DNA of 64,000 nt from Thermobaculum terrenum ATCC BAA-798 (GTDB lineage Bacteria > Chloroflexota > Chloroflexia > Thermobaculales > Thermobaculaceae): NCBI RefSeq assembly GCF_000025005.1, contig NC_013526.1:186001-250000 (forward strand), given 5' to 3'. The notes under the pieces were generated by a model. The model was not told where the DNA came from and did not search any database. It saw only the letters and a program-made list of their open reading frames with translations. Positions within the stretch are counted from its first letter, which is position 1; each line of letters starts with the position of its first letter. This document shows positions 24,838 through 31,818 of this stretch, in pieces. The translations under genes and the position numbers were made by a program.

Positions 24838-25902
24838 TTAGGTCGCCATGACCGCCGCGGCGATAGCTGCGGCGAGCACCCCGCACGCGCACGTGAGCGC
24901 GGACAATAGCAGGAGCACCCTCCTGGGGAAGCTCGTCCAGACCATGGCGATCGAGGGCAAGCTGATAGGCGCCAGCGTCATCAGCAGTGCCGCCGCGGGG
25001 GCCGGCCCAAGCCCCGCAGCCAGCATCGCCTGGACGATCGGGACCTCGCCGGCGGTGGGGATCACGAACAGAGTGCCCAGCAGCGCCAGCAGGATCACGC
25101 CCCACCAGGGTACGGATGCGCTCTGCAGATCGGGGAAGAAGTAGGCCCTCAGCGCCCCCAGCAGCAGCACTATCACCACGTATTCGGGCACCAGCTTCAC
25201 GAGCAGGCTCACGAAGTTGCGGACCCACCTCTGGATGGGGTTGCCCTCGCCCACGGTGGGCTGGGGGTCGTACACCCCAGCCAGGTCCACCCGTTCGGAG
25301 TCCGCCAGCCTGCCCGCGATCGCCGCTGACCCGAGCACCAGCGCCAGGCCCAGCACCAGGCGCAGCAGCGCCCAGCGCCAACCGAGCACGAAGAGCATGA
25401 ACACGATCACCGCGGGGTTGAGCGTCGGGTTGCCCAGGAAGAACGCTGTCGCGCTGCCCACGGACGCCCCACGCCTCCGGATGCCCCTGACCACCGGGGC
25501 GACGCAGCAGGTACACATCATGCACGGCAGCGCCAGCAGCGCCCCCAGGGCGGAGGCCCGCAGCCCACGGCTGCCCAGGAGCCGCATCAGCCAATCGCGC
25601 GGGATGAAGGTCTCGATGGTGGTGGCCATCAGCAGCCCCAACAGCATAGCCTGCCACACGGCCTTGAAGTAGGTCAGGGCGTAGCCCACGCCGCTCGCCA
25701 GCGATGGGCGCGGCATGCTCCCCGAGCGGTCGTAGACTATGGGGTTGCCCAGCGAGTGGGTCGCCAGCGCCCGCAGCGCCTTGTGGAAGTACGGATCCCA
25801 TTTGACGAGGTACAGGCCAACCAGTGCCAGGCCCAGCAGCAGAGCTACGCCGACCAAGCCCTCGCGCCGGTAGCTCCGCACAGGGGTCAGCTCGGAGCTC
25901 AT
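24838..25902 (-). CDS. ArsP/DUF318-type membrane permease with cysteine cluster
   Basis: This 354-residue protein has about eight membrane helices in two related halves, as in the permease family that includes the methylarsenite exporter ArsP. Conserved parts are ALPCMMCTCCVAPVVRGIRR and FFLGNPTLNPAVIVF in the first half and GTLFVIPTAGEVPIVQAML in the second. Four cysteines packed into CMMCTCC are a plausible soft-metal path. ATG 25902 has GGAGGTGG upstream; an in-frame start eight codons earlier is less well placed. It follows the ccdA-like gene in the minus-strand mercury cluster, so export of an organomercury, arsenic or other thiophilic species is inferred. Confidence 0.8.
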   Translation of the reverse strand: MSSELTPVRSYRREGLVGVALLLGLALVGLYLVKWDPYFHKALRALATHSLGNPIVYDRSGSMPRPSLASGVGYALTYFKAVWQAMLLGLLMATTIETFIPRDWLMRLLGSRGLRASALGALLALPCMMCTCCVAPVVRGIRRRGASVGSATAFFLGNPTLNPAVIVFMLFVLGWRWALLRLVLGLALVLGSAAIAGRLADSERVDLAGVYDPQPTVGEGNPIQRWVRNFVSLLVKLVPEYVVIVLLLGALRAYFFPDLQSASVPWWGVILLALLGTLFVIPTAGEVPIVQAMLAAGLGPAPAAALLMTLAPISLPSIAMVWTSFPRRVLLLLSALTCACGVLAAAIAAAVMAT

Positions 25903-25973
25903 CTCCACCTCCTGCAGCACAAGCAACTTATGATAGGTAACTATGTAACTACTCGGTAGTATACCTCAGACCG

Positions 25974-26663
25974 TTACCGCAGGGCGAGCAAGCTCAGCTG
26001 GTAGTAGATCAGGTACAGGCCGGCCAGCAGGACGATCGCCGCGCTCACCCTCTGCACGTACGGGAGCACCCCCTTCAGCCACGCCACGGCGATGCTCCCA
26101 GCGGCAGCGACCGCCACCGCGACCCCCGTCACCACGACGCCCATGCCCAGCGCGTAGCTCACGAACGCCAGCAGCCCGGCGAGCGCTCCCCCGGCGGCGA
26201 CCGATGCCCCGATCGCCACCAGGAAGATGGGCAGGGTGCAGGAGAGGGAGGCGAGTGCGTACCCCACCCCCAAAGCGAAGAACGAAGCCACCCCGCCTCC
26301 TCTGCGCACCCGCACGCCCGGCACCCACCGCAGGTGCAGCTGATGTCCCGTCAGGAGGTAGGCCCCCAGCAGCACCAAGGCCGCTCCCACCAGGAGCGAG
26401 ACGTACGGCATGTAGCCCATGATGGCCCTGCTGCCCAGGGTCAGCAGCACCCCGAACACGAGGAACACGCCGATGAACCCCAGGGTCATCGTCAGGCCGA
26501 ACAGCAGCCCCGCGGCCAGCCTGCCCGCACTTGGGCGCTCGGTGGGGGAGGCGACCTCATGCAGGATGTAGGCCAGCAGCGCCGGCAACATGGCGAAGCC
26601 GCAGGGGTTGAACGCCGCCACTAACCCCGCCGAGAAGGCCAGCGCGATGGGGGCCGAGCTCAT
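25974..26663 (-). CDS. CcdA/DsbD-type thiol-disulfide membrane transporter
   Basis: The 229-residue membrane protein has six helices. The two redox cysteines expected of CcdA are in FNPCGFAMLP (helix 1) and LSCTLPIFL (helix 4). It moves reducing equivalents from cytoplasmic thioredoxin across the membrane. Its start overlaps the stop of the TlpA-like gene by four bases (ATGA), so the pair is translationally coupled and is probably one electron relay. In this cluster it could keep periplasmic mercury-binding cysteines reduced. A cytochrome c role is less likely, since no other cyt c maturation gene is nearby. Confidence 0.88.
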   Translation of the reverse strand: MSSAPIALAFSAGLVAAFNPCGFAMLPALLAYILHEVASPTERPSAGRLAAGLLFGLTMTLGFIGVFLVFGVLLTLGSRAIMGYMPYVSLLVGAALVLLGAYLLTGHQLHLRWVPGVRVRRGGGVASFFALGVGYALASLSCTLPIFLVAIGASVAAGGALAGLLAFVSYALGMGVVVTGVAVAVAAAGSIAVAWLKGVLPYVQRVSAAIVLLAGLYLIYYQLSLLALR

Positions 26664-27259
26664 CTCAGCGCCTCCTGTACTGCCGCCTCGAGCTCCCCGG
26701 GGGAAGTGCCGCCCTCGAACCTGGCGACCACCCTCCCCTGACGGTCGATGATCACCTTGGTGTCCGCGACCTGCACGCCGTAGGCCGTGGTTACCTTGTA
26801 GTCGCGGTCGACCGCCCAGCCGTAGTCGCCGCCGTTGGTCTGCTGCTTGAACCTCAGGAGGTCTCCCCTGCCGTCGTCGCTCTCGACGTCCAGCACCAGT
26901 ACCTGCAGCCCCTGGCCGTGGTACTTGTCGTACAGCTGGTTCAGTTTAGCTATCTCGGGGATGCAGGAGTAGCACCAGGGGGCGGTGAACATGAGCACCA
27001 CCGCCTTGCCCCTGTGGGCGGAGAGCGAGAAGGTACTCCCATCCAGGGTGGTCACGCTGAAGTCCGGAGCCAGCTGCCGGGACGAGCTCGCCGTCTGCCC
27101 CGGTCCCTGGGCCGACCCTGGCTGCCTCCCGTTAGATAGCAGCAGGGCTCCCACCACGGCCGTGGCCAGCACGAGCACCGCAACGGGCAGGATCAACCCG
27201 GCGCCGCGCCAGCCGGCAGTGGCCCTCTGAGCACCGACCTTCTTATTTGTGGACGACAT
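26660..27259 (-). CDS. Membrane-anchored TlpA/ResA-type thioredoxin
   Basis: A 199-residue protein with one N-terminal membrane anchor (LILPVAVLVLATAVVGALLL), a Gln/Ser-rich linker and an AhpC/TSA-like thioredoxin fold with the active site APWCYSCIPE. The motif WCYSC fits an extracytoplasmic reductant. It overlaps the ccdA-like gene (4 bases) and the upstream merE-like gene (17 bases), so all three are one coupled unit. It probably receives electrons from the CcdA-like protein and reduces thiols of the mercury-handling proteins outside the membrane. Confidence 0.88.
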   Translation of the reverse strand: MSSTNKKVGAQRATAGWRGAGLILPVAVLVLATAVVGALLLSNGRQPGSAQGPGQTASSSRQLAPDFSVTTLDGSTFSLSAHRGKAVVLMFTAPWCYSCIPEIAKLNQLYDKYHGQGLQVLVLDVESDDGRGDLLRFKQQTNGGDYGWAVDRDYKVTTAYGVQVADTKVIIDRQGRVVARFEGGTSPGELEAAVQEALR

Positions 27260-27563
27260 CCTCGACCTCCTGCCTTTGTTGAGACTCCGCAGAGAGGGGC
27301 GCGGCGCTGCAGCAATCCATCTCCTGGCTCTGGGCGGCGCGCTCGCCTCCGCCCGAGCCCAGCAGCTTGACGCCCATGGCGATCGCGAACACGAAGTAGG
27401 CCAACGCGCCGAGCCCGATGATCAGGGGGTTGCTGGTCAACAGGGACCCCAGGGCAGTGCCGCCGAGCAGCCCCACTAGCAGGGGCAGGGTCAGCGGCAG
27501 ATGGCATGGGCAGGCGATAACCCCAGTGCCCAGCAGCAACAACCCGACGGCTTTACGTAACAT
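27243..27563 (-). CDS. merE: MerE-like mercury transport protein
   Basis: The 106-residue protein has two membrane helices with the sequence GVIACPCHLPLTLPLLVGLL. CPCHLP is the signature of MerE, a small carrier for inorganic and methyl mercury. A second cysteine pair (MDCCSAAP) lies in the C-terminal tail, which is longer than in classical MerE. Its end overlaps the TlpA-like gene by 17 bases. Together with merA and merB across the divergent region it defines a mercury locus. Confidence 0.72.
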   Translation of the reverse strand: MLRKAVGLLLLGTGVIACPCHLPLTLPLLVGLLGGTALGSLLTSNPLIIGLGALAYFVFAIAMGVKLLGSGGGERAAQSQEMDCCSAAPLSAESQQRQEVEDVVHK

Positions 27564-27587
27564 AGGCCAAACCTCCCTCAGTGATTC

Positions 27588-28205
27588 CTAGTTGGTCGGT
27601 GGCAGGGGACACCCGCAGCCCACGGGCAGAGGCTTCCCCCGCCTGTCCACGAGCACCAGCCTGACCTTGACGTCCTTCCCCAGATGGGCCTTGATCTGGT
27701 GCGTGATGAGGTCGAGCGCCGGGGCTGGGTCCGGGCGCCTGGGGCTCAGGCGCAGGTAGATGGACGCGCCCACTGGGGAACCACCGGCCCTGGCTTCTTC
27801 CAGCAGCCTTACCAGCCGAGCGCGAAACCTGGCGTCTCGCAGCGCTGGGCTGCTGATGCGCACCTCTCGCAGCCGGGGCCACACCAGCACATCCACCGTG
27901 CGCGGGCGCACCCACTGCTTGGTCGCCCGCGATGGCGGCTTGCCGGGGCCACCGGCCCTTCGAGGTGCAGCGGGCCTGGCTCCCACCCTCGCCTGCGTGC
28001 TGCTCTCCCTGAGGGCTGAACCCTTCGTGGGAGTGGGACGCGCTCGCGTGGCCCCAGGGTTGGGTCTGAGGTCGATGGCAGCTTGCGCGACCGGCGTCGG
28101 CCCCTCACCTAGCGCATGGGTCGTCTTGTCCCCGCAGCCGGCTATAAGTGCTCCCAGGAGCATCCAGGCCAGCAGGCCAAGAGCTACCTTGATGTATCTG
28201 CCCAC
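27588..28205 (-). CDS. Lipoprotein of unknown function heading the merE operon
   Basis: A 205-residue exported lipoprotein with a short basic start, a hydrophobic stretch and the lipobox LIAGC. A Pro/Arg/Ala-rich linker leads to a C-terminal half with alternating strands (VDVLVWPRLREVRI, VKVRLVLVDRRGKPLP) and a terminal Cys-x-Cys (VGCGCPLPP). I do not recognise the family. GTG 28205 with GAGGTG upstream is preferred to an ATG at 28253, which falls in the AT-rich promoter region. It is first in a four-gene coupled minus-strand operon with MerE, TlpA and CcdA-like proteins, so the C-x-C may bind mercury. Confidence 0.68.
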   Translation of the reverse strand: MGRYIKVALGLLAWMLLGALIAGCGDKTTHALGEGPTPVAQAAIDLRPNPGATRARPTPTKGSALRESSTQARVGARPAAPRRAGGPGKPPSRATKQWVRPRTVDVLVWPRLREVRISSPALRDARFRARLVRLLEEARAGGSPVGASIYLRLSPRRPDPAPALDLITHQIKAHLGKDVKVRLVLVDRRGKPLPVGCGCPLPPTN

Positions 28206-28364
28206 GGTCCCGCACCTCGTCCTTTGCAATAATTCATGCAACAGTGATATCATAAATTACTGATATAACTTATACCCGGAAGACCTGGGTGTCAAGCGCC
28301 AGGGGTGGCAAGCTCCATGTTATATCAAGTATGGATGATATATTAGCCCCTTGCAGGAGGTGTA
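28206..28364. promoter_or_regulatory. Divergent promoter region of the mercury island with repeated TGATAT motifs
   Basis: This AT-rich gap separates the minus-strand merE operon from the plus-strand rhodanese/merA operon. It holds a TGATATCA palindrome (28245-28252) and a 9-bp inverted repeat TGATATAAC/GTTATATCA (28261-28269 and 28319-28327). A minus-strand TTGACA (28295-28290) precedes AT-rich -10-like bases. On the plus strand TATATT (28339-28344) may be the -10. The repeats are plausible sites for the ArsR-type repressor. No MerR-type 19-bp-spaced promoter is obvious. Confidence 0.45.
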
Positions 28365-29041
28365 ATGATGCCGAAAGCGGTGGATCGGCGAGAGGTGATG
28401 GCCCTGCGGGAAGCGGGCGCCCAGCTGGTGGAAGTGCTCTCCAGGGAGGAGTACGAGCTGGAGTATCTGCCGGGTGCGGTCAGCCTGCCGCTGCGGGAGC
28501 TGGGTGGACGTGCCAGGGTGATCCTGGATCTCTCCAGGCCGGTCGTGGTCTACTGCCACAACCACCAGTGAGACATGAGCGCAAGGCCGCGTGGCGGCTC
28601 GAGAGCCTGGGTTTTGAGGAGGTGTACAGGTACACGGCCGGCAAAGCCGATTGGATGGCCGCTGGCTTGCCATTGGAGGGCGAGAGGGCGGGCATACCCA
28701 GGGTGGGCGGTGTGGCCAGGAGGGACGTGCCGACCTGCGAGCTGGGCGAGAGGGTGAGCGACTTCCTGGAGCGAGCGCAGGGATCCGGCTGGCCTTTGGC
28801 CGTGGTGGTGAACGAGGTGCGCGTGGTGCTGGGGCTGTTGGACCTCGAGCGCATCGATCGGGGTGCCTCAGTCATGCTGGTGCAGGACGTGATGGTTGAG
28901 GGACCGGTTACCTACAGGCCGTCGGTGCCCGCAGTGGAGGCCGCCGGTCGTCTCAGGGAGAGGGGTGTGTCGTACGTGCTGGTAACGACCAGTGATGGTG
29001 AGCTGGTGGGCGTCTTCTTCGCCCAGGATGTGAGGGGGTAA
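28365..29041 (+). CDS. Rhodanese-CBS protein with in-frame UGA at a cysteine position and a frameshift
   Basis: The N-terminal part is a rhodanese-like domain (LVEVLSREEYELEYLPGAVS, then RPVVVYCHNHQ). UGA (28569-28571) follows Gln, then DMS. The sequence then continues in another frame as AAWRLESLGFEEVYRYTAGK and a two-CBS-like segment ending VGVFFAQDVRG at 29041. A Cys would be expected where UGA stands (C-x3-Q-C-D-x-S). One missing base near 28578-28584 would restore the frame. A GGCCGC-GTG-GCGGCT hairpin starts 13 bases after the UGA. AGGAGG precedes ATGATG. Options are a selenocysteine gene with a sequencing error, or a decayed gene. Sulfur transfer or thiol sensing is the inferred role. 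Confidence 0.6.
28585..28599 (+). promoter_or_regulatory. Possible SECIS-like hairpin after the rhodanese UGA
   Basis: GGCCGC (28585-28590) pairs with GCGGCT (28594-28599), with one G-U, around a GUG loop. The loop begins 19 bases after the UGA, within the range of bacterial SECIS elements, and has G and U at its first two positions. The loop is very short, so this is weaker than the element at 29120. Confidence 0.3.
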
Positions 29042-29043
29042 GC

Positions 29044-29349
29044 ATGGCACGAGATCGAGGTCTGCTGCAGAGGACGCTGCTGGAGGTCGATGACATGACC
29101 TGAGAGCGCTGTGGCGAGAGGGTGCGGTCTGCACTCATAGAGCTTGTGGGCGTCGTGCGAGCGGATGTGGATTGGCAGACCGGCACGGCCGAGGTGTACC
29201 ACGCCGCGGAGCTGGCGCCGGAGGCGTTGGTGCGAGCGGTCGAGGAGGCATCCAGGGGCACGGTGCACCACTACACCGCCCGGGTGGTGAGCTCGGAGCA
29301 ACAAGAGCATCAAACATGTATAGGAGATATCTGCGATGACAACGGATGA
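29044..29349 (+). CDS. MerP-like HMA metal-binding protein with UGA for the first metal ligand (putative selenoprotein)
   Basis: From ATG 29044 the frame reads LLEVDDMT, UGA (29101-29103), ERCGERVRSALIELVGVV and continues open for 81 further codons. The beta-alpha-beta-beta-alpha-beta pattern is that of a heavy-metal-associated domain. In that domain the metal loop is MTCxxC; here the first Cys codon is UGA, giving MT-U-ERC. A hairpin with GGUCU loop follows (29120-29136). Translation restarting after the UGA would lose the first strand and the metal loop. The gene begins 2 bases after the rhodanese gene and overlaps merA by 14 bases, so it looks maintained as part of the operon. Selenocysteine is inferred; a nonsense mutation is the alternative. 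Confidence 0.65.
29120..29136 (+). promoter_or_regulatory. Candidate bacterial SECIS hairpin
   Basis: GGGTGC (29120-29125) pairs with GCACTC (29131-29136), six pairs with one G-U, and presents the loop GGTCT. The loop starts 22 bases after the UGA. The loop and following GCAC closely match the apical part of the E. coli fdhF element as I remember it. Bacterial SelB requires an apical loop with G-U at about this distance. Confidence 0.55.
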
Positions 29350-30988
29350 GGCTAGGCACTACAGGATGAGGATACAGGGCATGACCTGCAGCCACTGCGC
29401 CGAGGTGGTCACGGGGGCGCTGGAGGGAGCAGGAGCCCAGGAGGTGAGCGTGGATTACCTCAAGGGTGAGGCTAACTTCCGCTTCGCGGGGGACCTGAGC
29501 ACCCTGCGGCAGGCGGTGATCGAGGCCGGCTACGTGCCCGACGGCGTGGTCGACGTGACCCAGGAGGGGCGCGGCGGGGCGATGCACGACGGTCACGACT
29601 ACGACCTCGTGGTGGTGGGCTCGGGCGGTGCAGCCTTCGCTGGCGCCATCAGGGCGACGGAGCTGGGCGCCCGGGTGCTCATGATCGAGAGGGGTACCGT
29701 GGGCGGTACCTGCGTCAACGTGGGTTGCATCCCCAGCAAGTTCCTCCTGCGCTCGGCGGAGGTGTACCACGAGGCGGCCCATCACCCCTACCGTGGCGTC
29801 GAGACCCGCGCCTCCTCGGTCGACCTGGGAGAGCTCGTCCGGCAGAAGGGGGAGCTCACCGAGCGGCTCCGCCAGGAGAAGTACCTGGACCTGATAGGTG
29901 AGTACGGCTGGGAGCTGGAGCTGGGCGAGGCTCGCTTCGTTGACGAGGGCACCCTGGAGGTGAACGGCCACAGGGTGAGGGGCAGGCACTACCTGTTGGC
30001 GACTGGTGCTCGCCCCGCCGTGCCCCCGATACCGGGGCTGGAGGAGGCGGGCTACATCACGAGCACCACCGCGATGGAGCTGGATCACGTCCCCGAGTCG
30101 CTGCTCATCATAGGGGCGGGGTACGTGGCGCTCGAGCTGGGGATGGTCTTCCGCCGGCTGGGGAGCCAGGTGACGATCATGCAGCGGGGAGGCAGGATAC
30201 TGAGGGAGTACGATCCCGAGGTGTCGGATGCGGTGATGGAGGTGCTCCGGCGGGAGGGGATATCAGTGCTCACCGGGGCAAGGGTCCAGCGCGTCCTGCG
30301 CGACGGCGGCTCCAAGCTCCTGGAGGTGCGTACCGGAGACGGCACCCTCACCCTGAGGGGAGAGGAGGTCCTCGTGGCCACCGGCAGGAGCCCCAACGTG
30401 GAGGCGCTGGATCTCCCCGTGGCCGGCGTGCAGCTGGACGATACCGGCGCGGTAGCCGTGGACGAGGCCCAGAGGACCACCAACCCCAGGGTGTGGGCTG
30501 CGGGCGACGTCACCCGGACGCCACAGTTCGTGTACGTGGCCGCCTACGAGGGCGGGCTGGCGGCGGGCAACGCGCTCACGGGCGCCAGGACCTACAGGGA
30601 CCTGAGTGCCCTCCCCAGCGTGATCTTCACCCAGCCCCAGATAGCCTCGGTGGGGATGACCGAGGCGGAGGCCAGGGCCAAGGGCCTGGAGGTCAGGACG
30701 TCGACCCTGCCGCTGGACGCCGTGCCCAGGGCCCGGGTGAACGGGGACGGCCTGGGGCTCTTCAAGCTCGTGGCCGAGGCCTCCTCCGACAGGCTGCTCG
30801 GCGCCCAGGTGGTGGCGGAGAACGCGGGCGACGTGATCTACGCCGCGGTGCTGGCGACGAGGTTCGGGCTGAGGGTCTCCGACCTGCTCGACACCTTCGC
30901 CCCCTACCTCACGATGGCGGAGGGGCTCAAGCTCGCGGCGCAGTCCTTCAGCCGCGACGTAAAGAAGCTGTCCTGCTGCGCAGCCTAG
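29336..30988 (+). CDS. merA: Mercuric reductase with N-terminal HMA domain
   Basis: The 550-residue FAD/NAD(P)H enzyme reduces Hg(II) to Hg(0). Residues 1-67 form an HMA domain with GMTCSHC. The flavoprotein core begins with VVGSGGAAFAGAIRA. The redox-active disulfide is in GGTCVNVGCIPSK (about 122-134), the NAD fold is IGAGYVALELG and the dimerisation domain follows. The C-terminus ends LSCCAA, the vicinal cysteines that pass Hg(II) to the active site, which distinguishes MerA from lipoamide dehydrogenase. AGGAG precedes the ATG, which lies inside the last codons of the MerP-like gene. This firmly identifies the region as a mercury resistance locus. Confidence 0.96.
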   Translation: MTTDEARHYRMRIQGMTCSHCAEVVTGALEGAGAQEVSVDYLKGEANFRFAGDLSTLRQAVIEAGYVPDGVVDVTQEGRGGAMHDGHDYDLVVVGSGGAAFAGAIRATELGARVLMIERGTVGGTCVNVGCIPSKFLLRSAEVYHEAAHHPYRGVETRASSVDLGELVRQKGELTERLRQEKYLDLIGEYGWELELGEARFVDEGTLEVNGHRVRGRHYLLATGARPAVPPIPGLEEAGYITSTTAMELDHVPESLLIIGAGYVALELGMVFRRLGSQVTIMQRGGRILREYDPEVSDAVMEVLRREGISVLTGARVQRVLRDGGSKLLEVRTGDGTLTLRGEEVLVATGRSPNVEALDLPVAGVQLDDTGAVAVDEAQRTTNPRVWAAGDVTRTPQFVYVAAYEGGLAAGNALTGARTYRDLSALPSVIFTQPQIASVGMTEAEARAKGLEVRTSTLPLDAVPRARVNGDGLGLFKLVAEASSDRLLGAQVVAENAGDVIYAAVLATRFGLRVSDLLDTFAPYLTMAEGLKLAAQSFSRDVKKLSCCAA

Positions 30989-31053
30989 CATCAGATGTAA
31001 GGCAGCCAAGGGCCGGTCAATGACAGCCAGATATGTAAGATGAAAGATATCTG

Positions 31054-31556
31054 ATGAGCTATAGGCAGATAGAGCTACCTGAAGAGCTAATAGAGCGCCT
31101 CGCGCAGGTCCTAGATCTACCGGAGGATGCTCGGCACGAACACTAGGGGATCTTGTGGATGCCCTCTCCAAGGAGACGCCGAGGATACGCCCCGAGGTGG
31201 ATGCGGGCGGGAAACGCCTCTACGTGCACTGCTTCATGGACGCTCTGATGGCGCCGACCGTGCTGGGGTATGAGTCGGTCAGCGTGCGCTCCGATAGCCC
31301 GTCGGGCGGGCAGGTGATGGCGCACGTGACCGGGCGGACTGTGGAGGCCTGGCCGGAGGGTGAGGTGGTGTCCTTCGGTGCGGCGCGGTCCGGGAAGGGG
31401 CCGGTGCAGGAGCTCCTCTGCCCCTACATCAACGCCTTTCCGTCCCGCCAGGACTACGAGCGGTGGGCGCGCGAGACCCCCGAGGCCGTCACCATAGCCC
31501 TGTCGCTGGAGGAGGCGTTCGCCCTTGCTCGCGGCCTGGCCGCCACGAGGCCGTGA
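31054..31556 (+). pseudogene. merB: Organomercurial lyase, apparently frameshifted after the N-terminal helix
   Basis: The catalytic part (in frame from GTG 31155) matches Mer[12 protein letters not shown] has the Cys and the Asp three residues later that correspond to Cys96 and Asp99, and [11 protein letters not shown] has the Cys159 equivalent. This enzyme cleaves carbon-mercury bonds. Upstream, ATG 31054 opens a frame [19 protein letters not shown], helical and plausible as the N-terminus, which stops at TAG 31144. A one-base shift near 31130-31143 would join it to [12 protein letters not shown]. Either merB is broken, or a short form from GTG 31155 is made, or a base is missing in the sequence. 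A CAGATAT/ATATCTG inverted repeat (31028-31053) precedes it. Confidence 0.72.
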
Positions 31557-31818
31557 GCGGCTACAGGTTGCTGGCTGCGTTACGGCCGCGCTGCTGATGG
31601 GAGTAGATGCACACCCTGGGTAGTGGCAGGTGGCGTGATCCTCCCGTATCCGGCCGCCTCCGATGGTGGCCTCGGCTTATCCGTCAACCACCGGCGCCCA
31701 TTGGTGCTCCTTGGGAGCGCCCGCGTCTCCCGACAGCTTTCCCCATGCCGGGCTCGTTGCTGACTCTGCTCTTGGCTGAGGTGAGTACCTGGAGGGCGAC
31801 TGTGGAGTCGTGCCCGAG
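31557..31818. other. Intergenic stretch between merB and the kdp operon
   Basis: The two flanking genes converge here. Short open frames exist but have no ribosome site, unlike codon use and no recognisable product. I see no T-tract terminator and no repeat worth naming. Confidence 0.5.

Noticed and set aside
29122-29349. Translation of the MerP-like gene restarting at GTG 29122 after the UGA
   Set aside because: It would lack the first beta strand and both metal-binding residues, and GTG 29122 lies within the hairpin without a convincing ribosome site.
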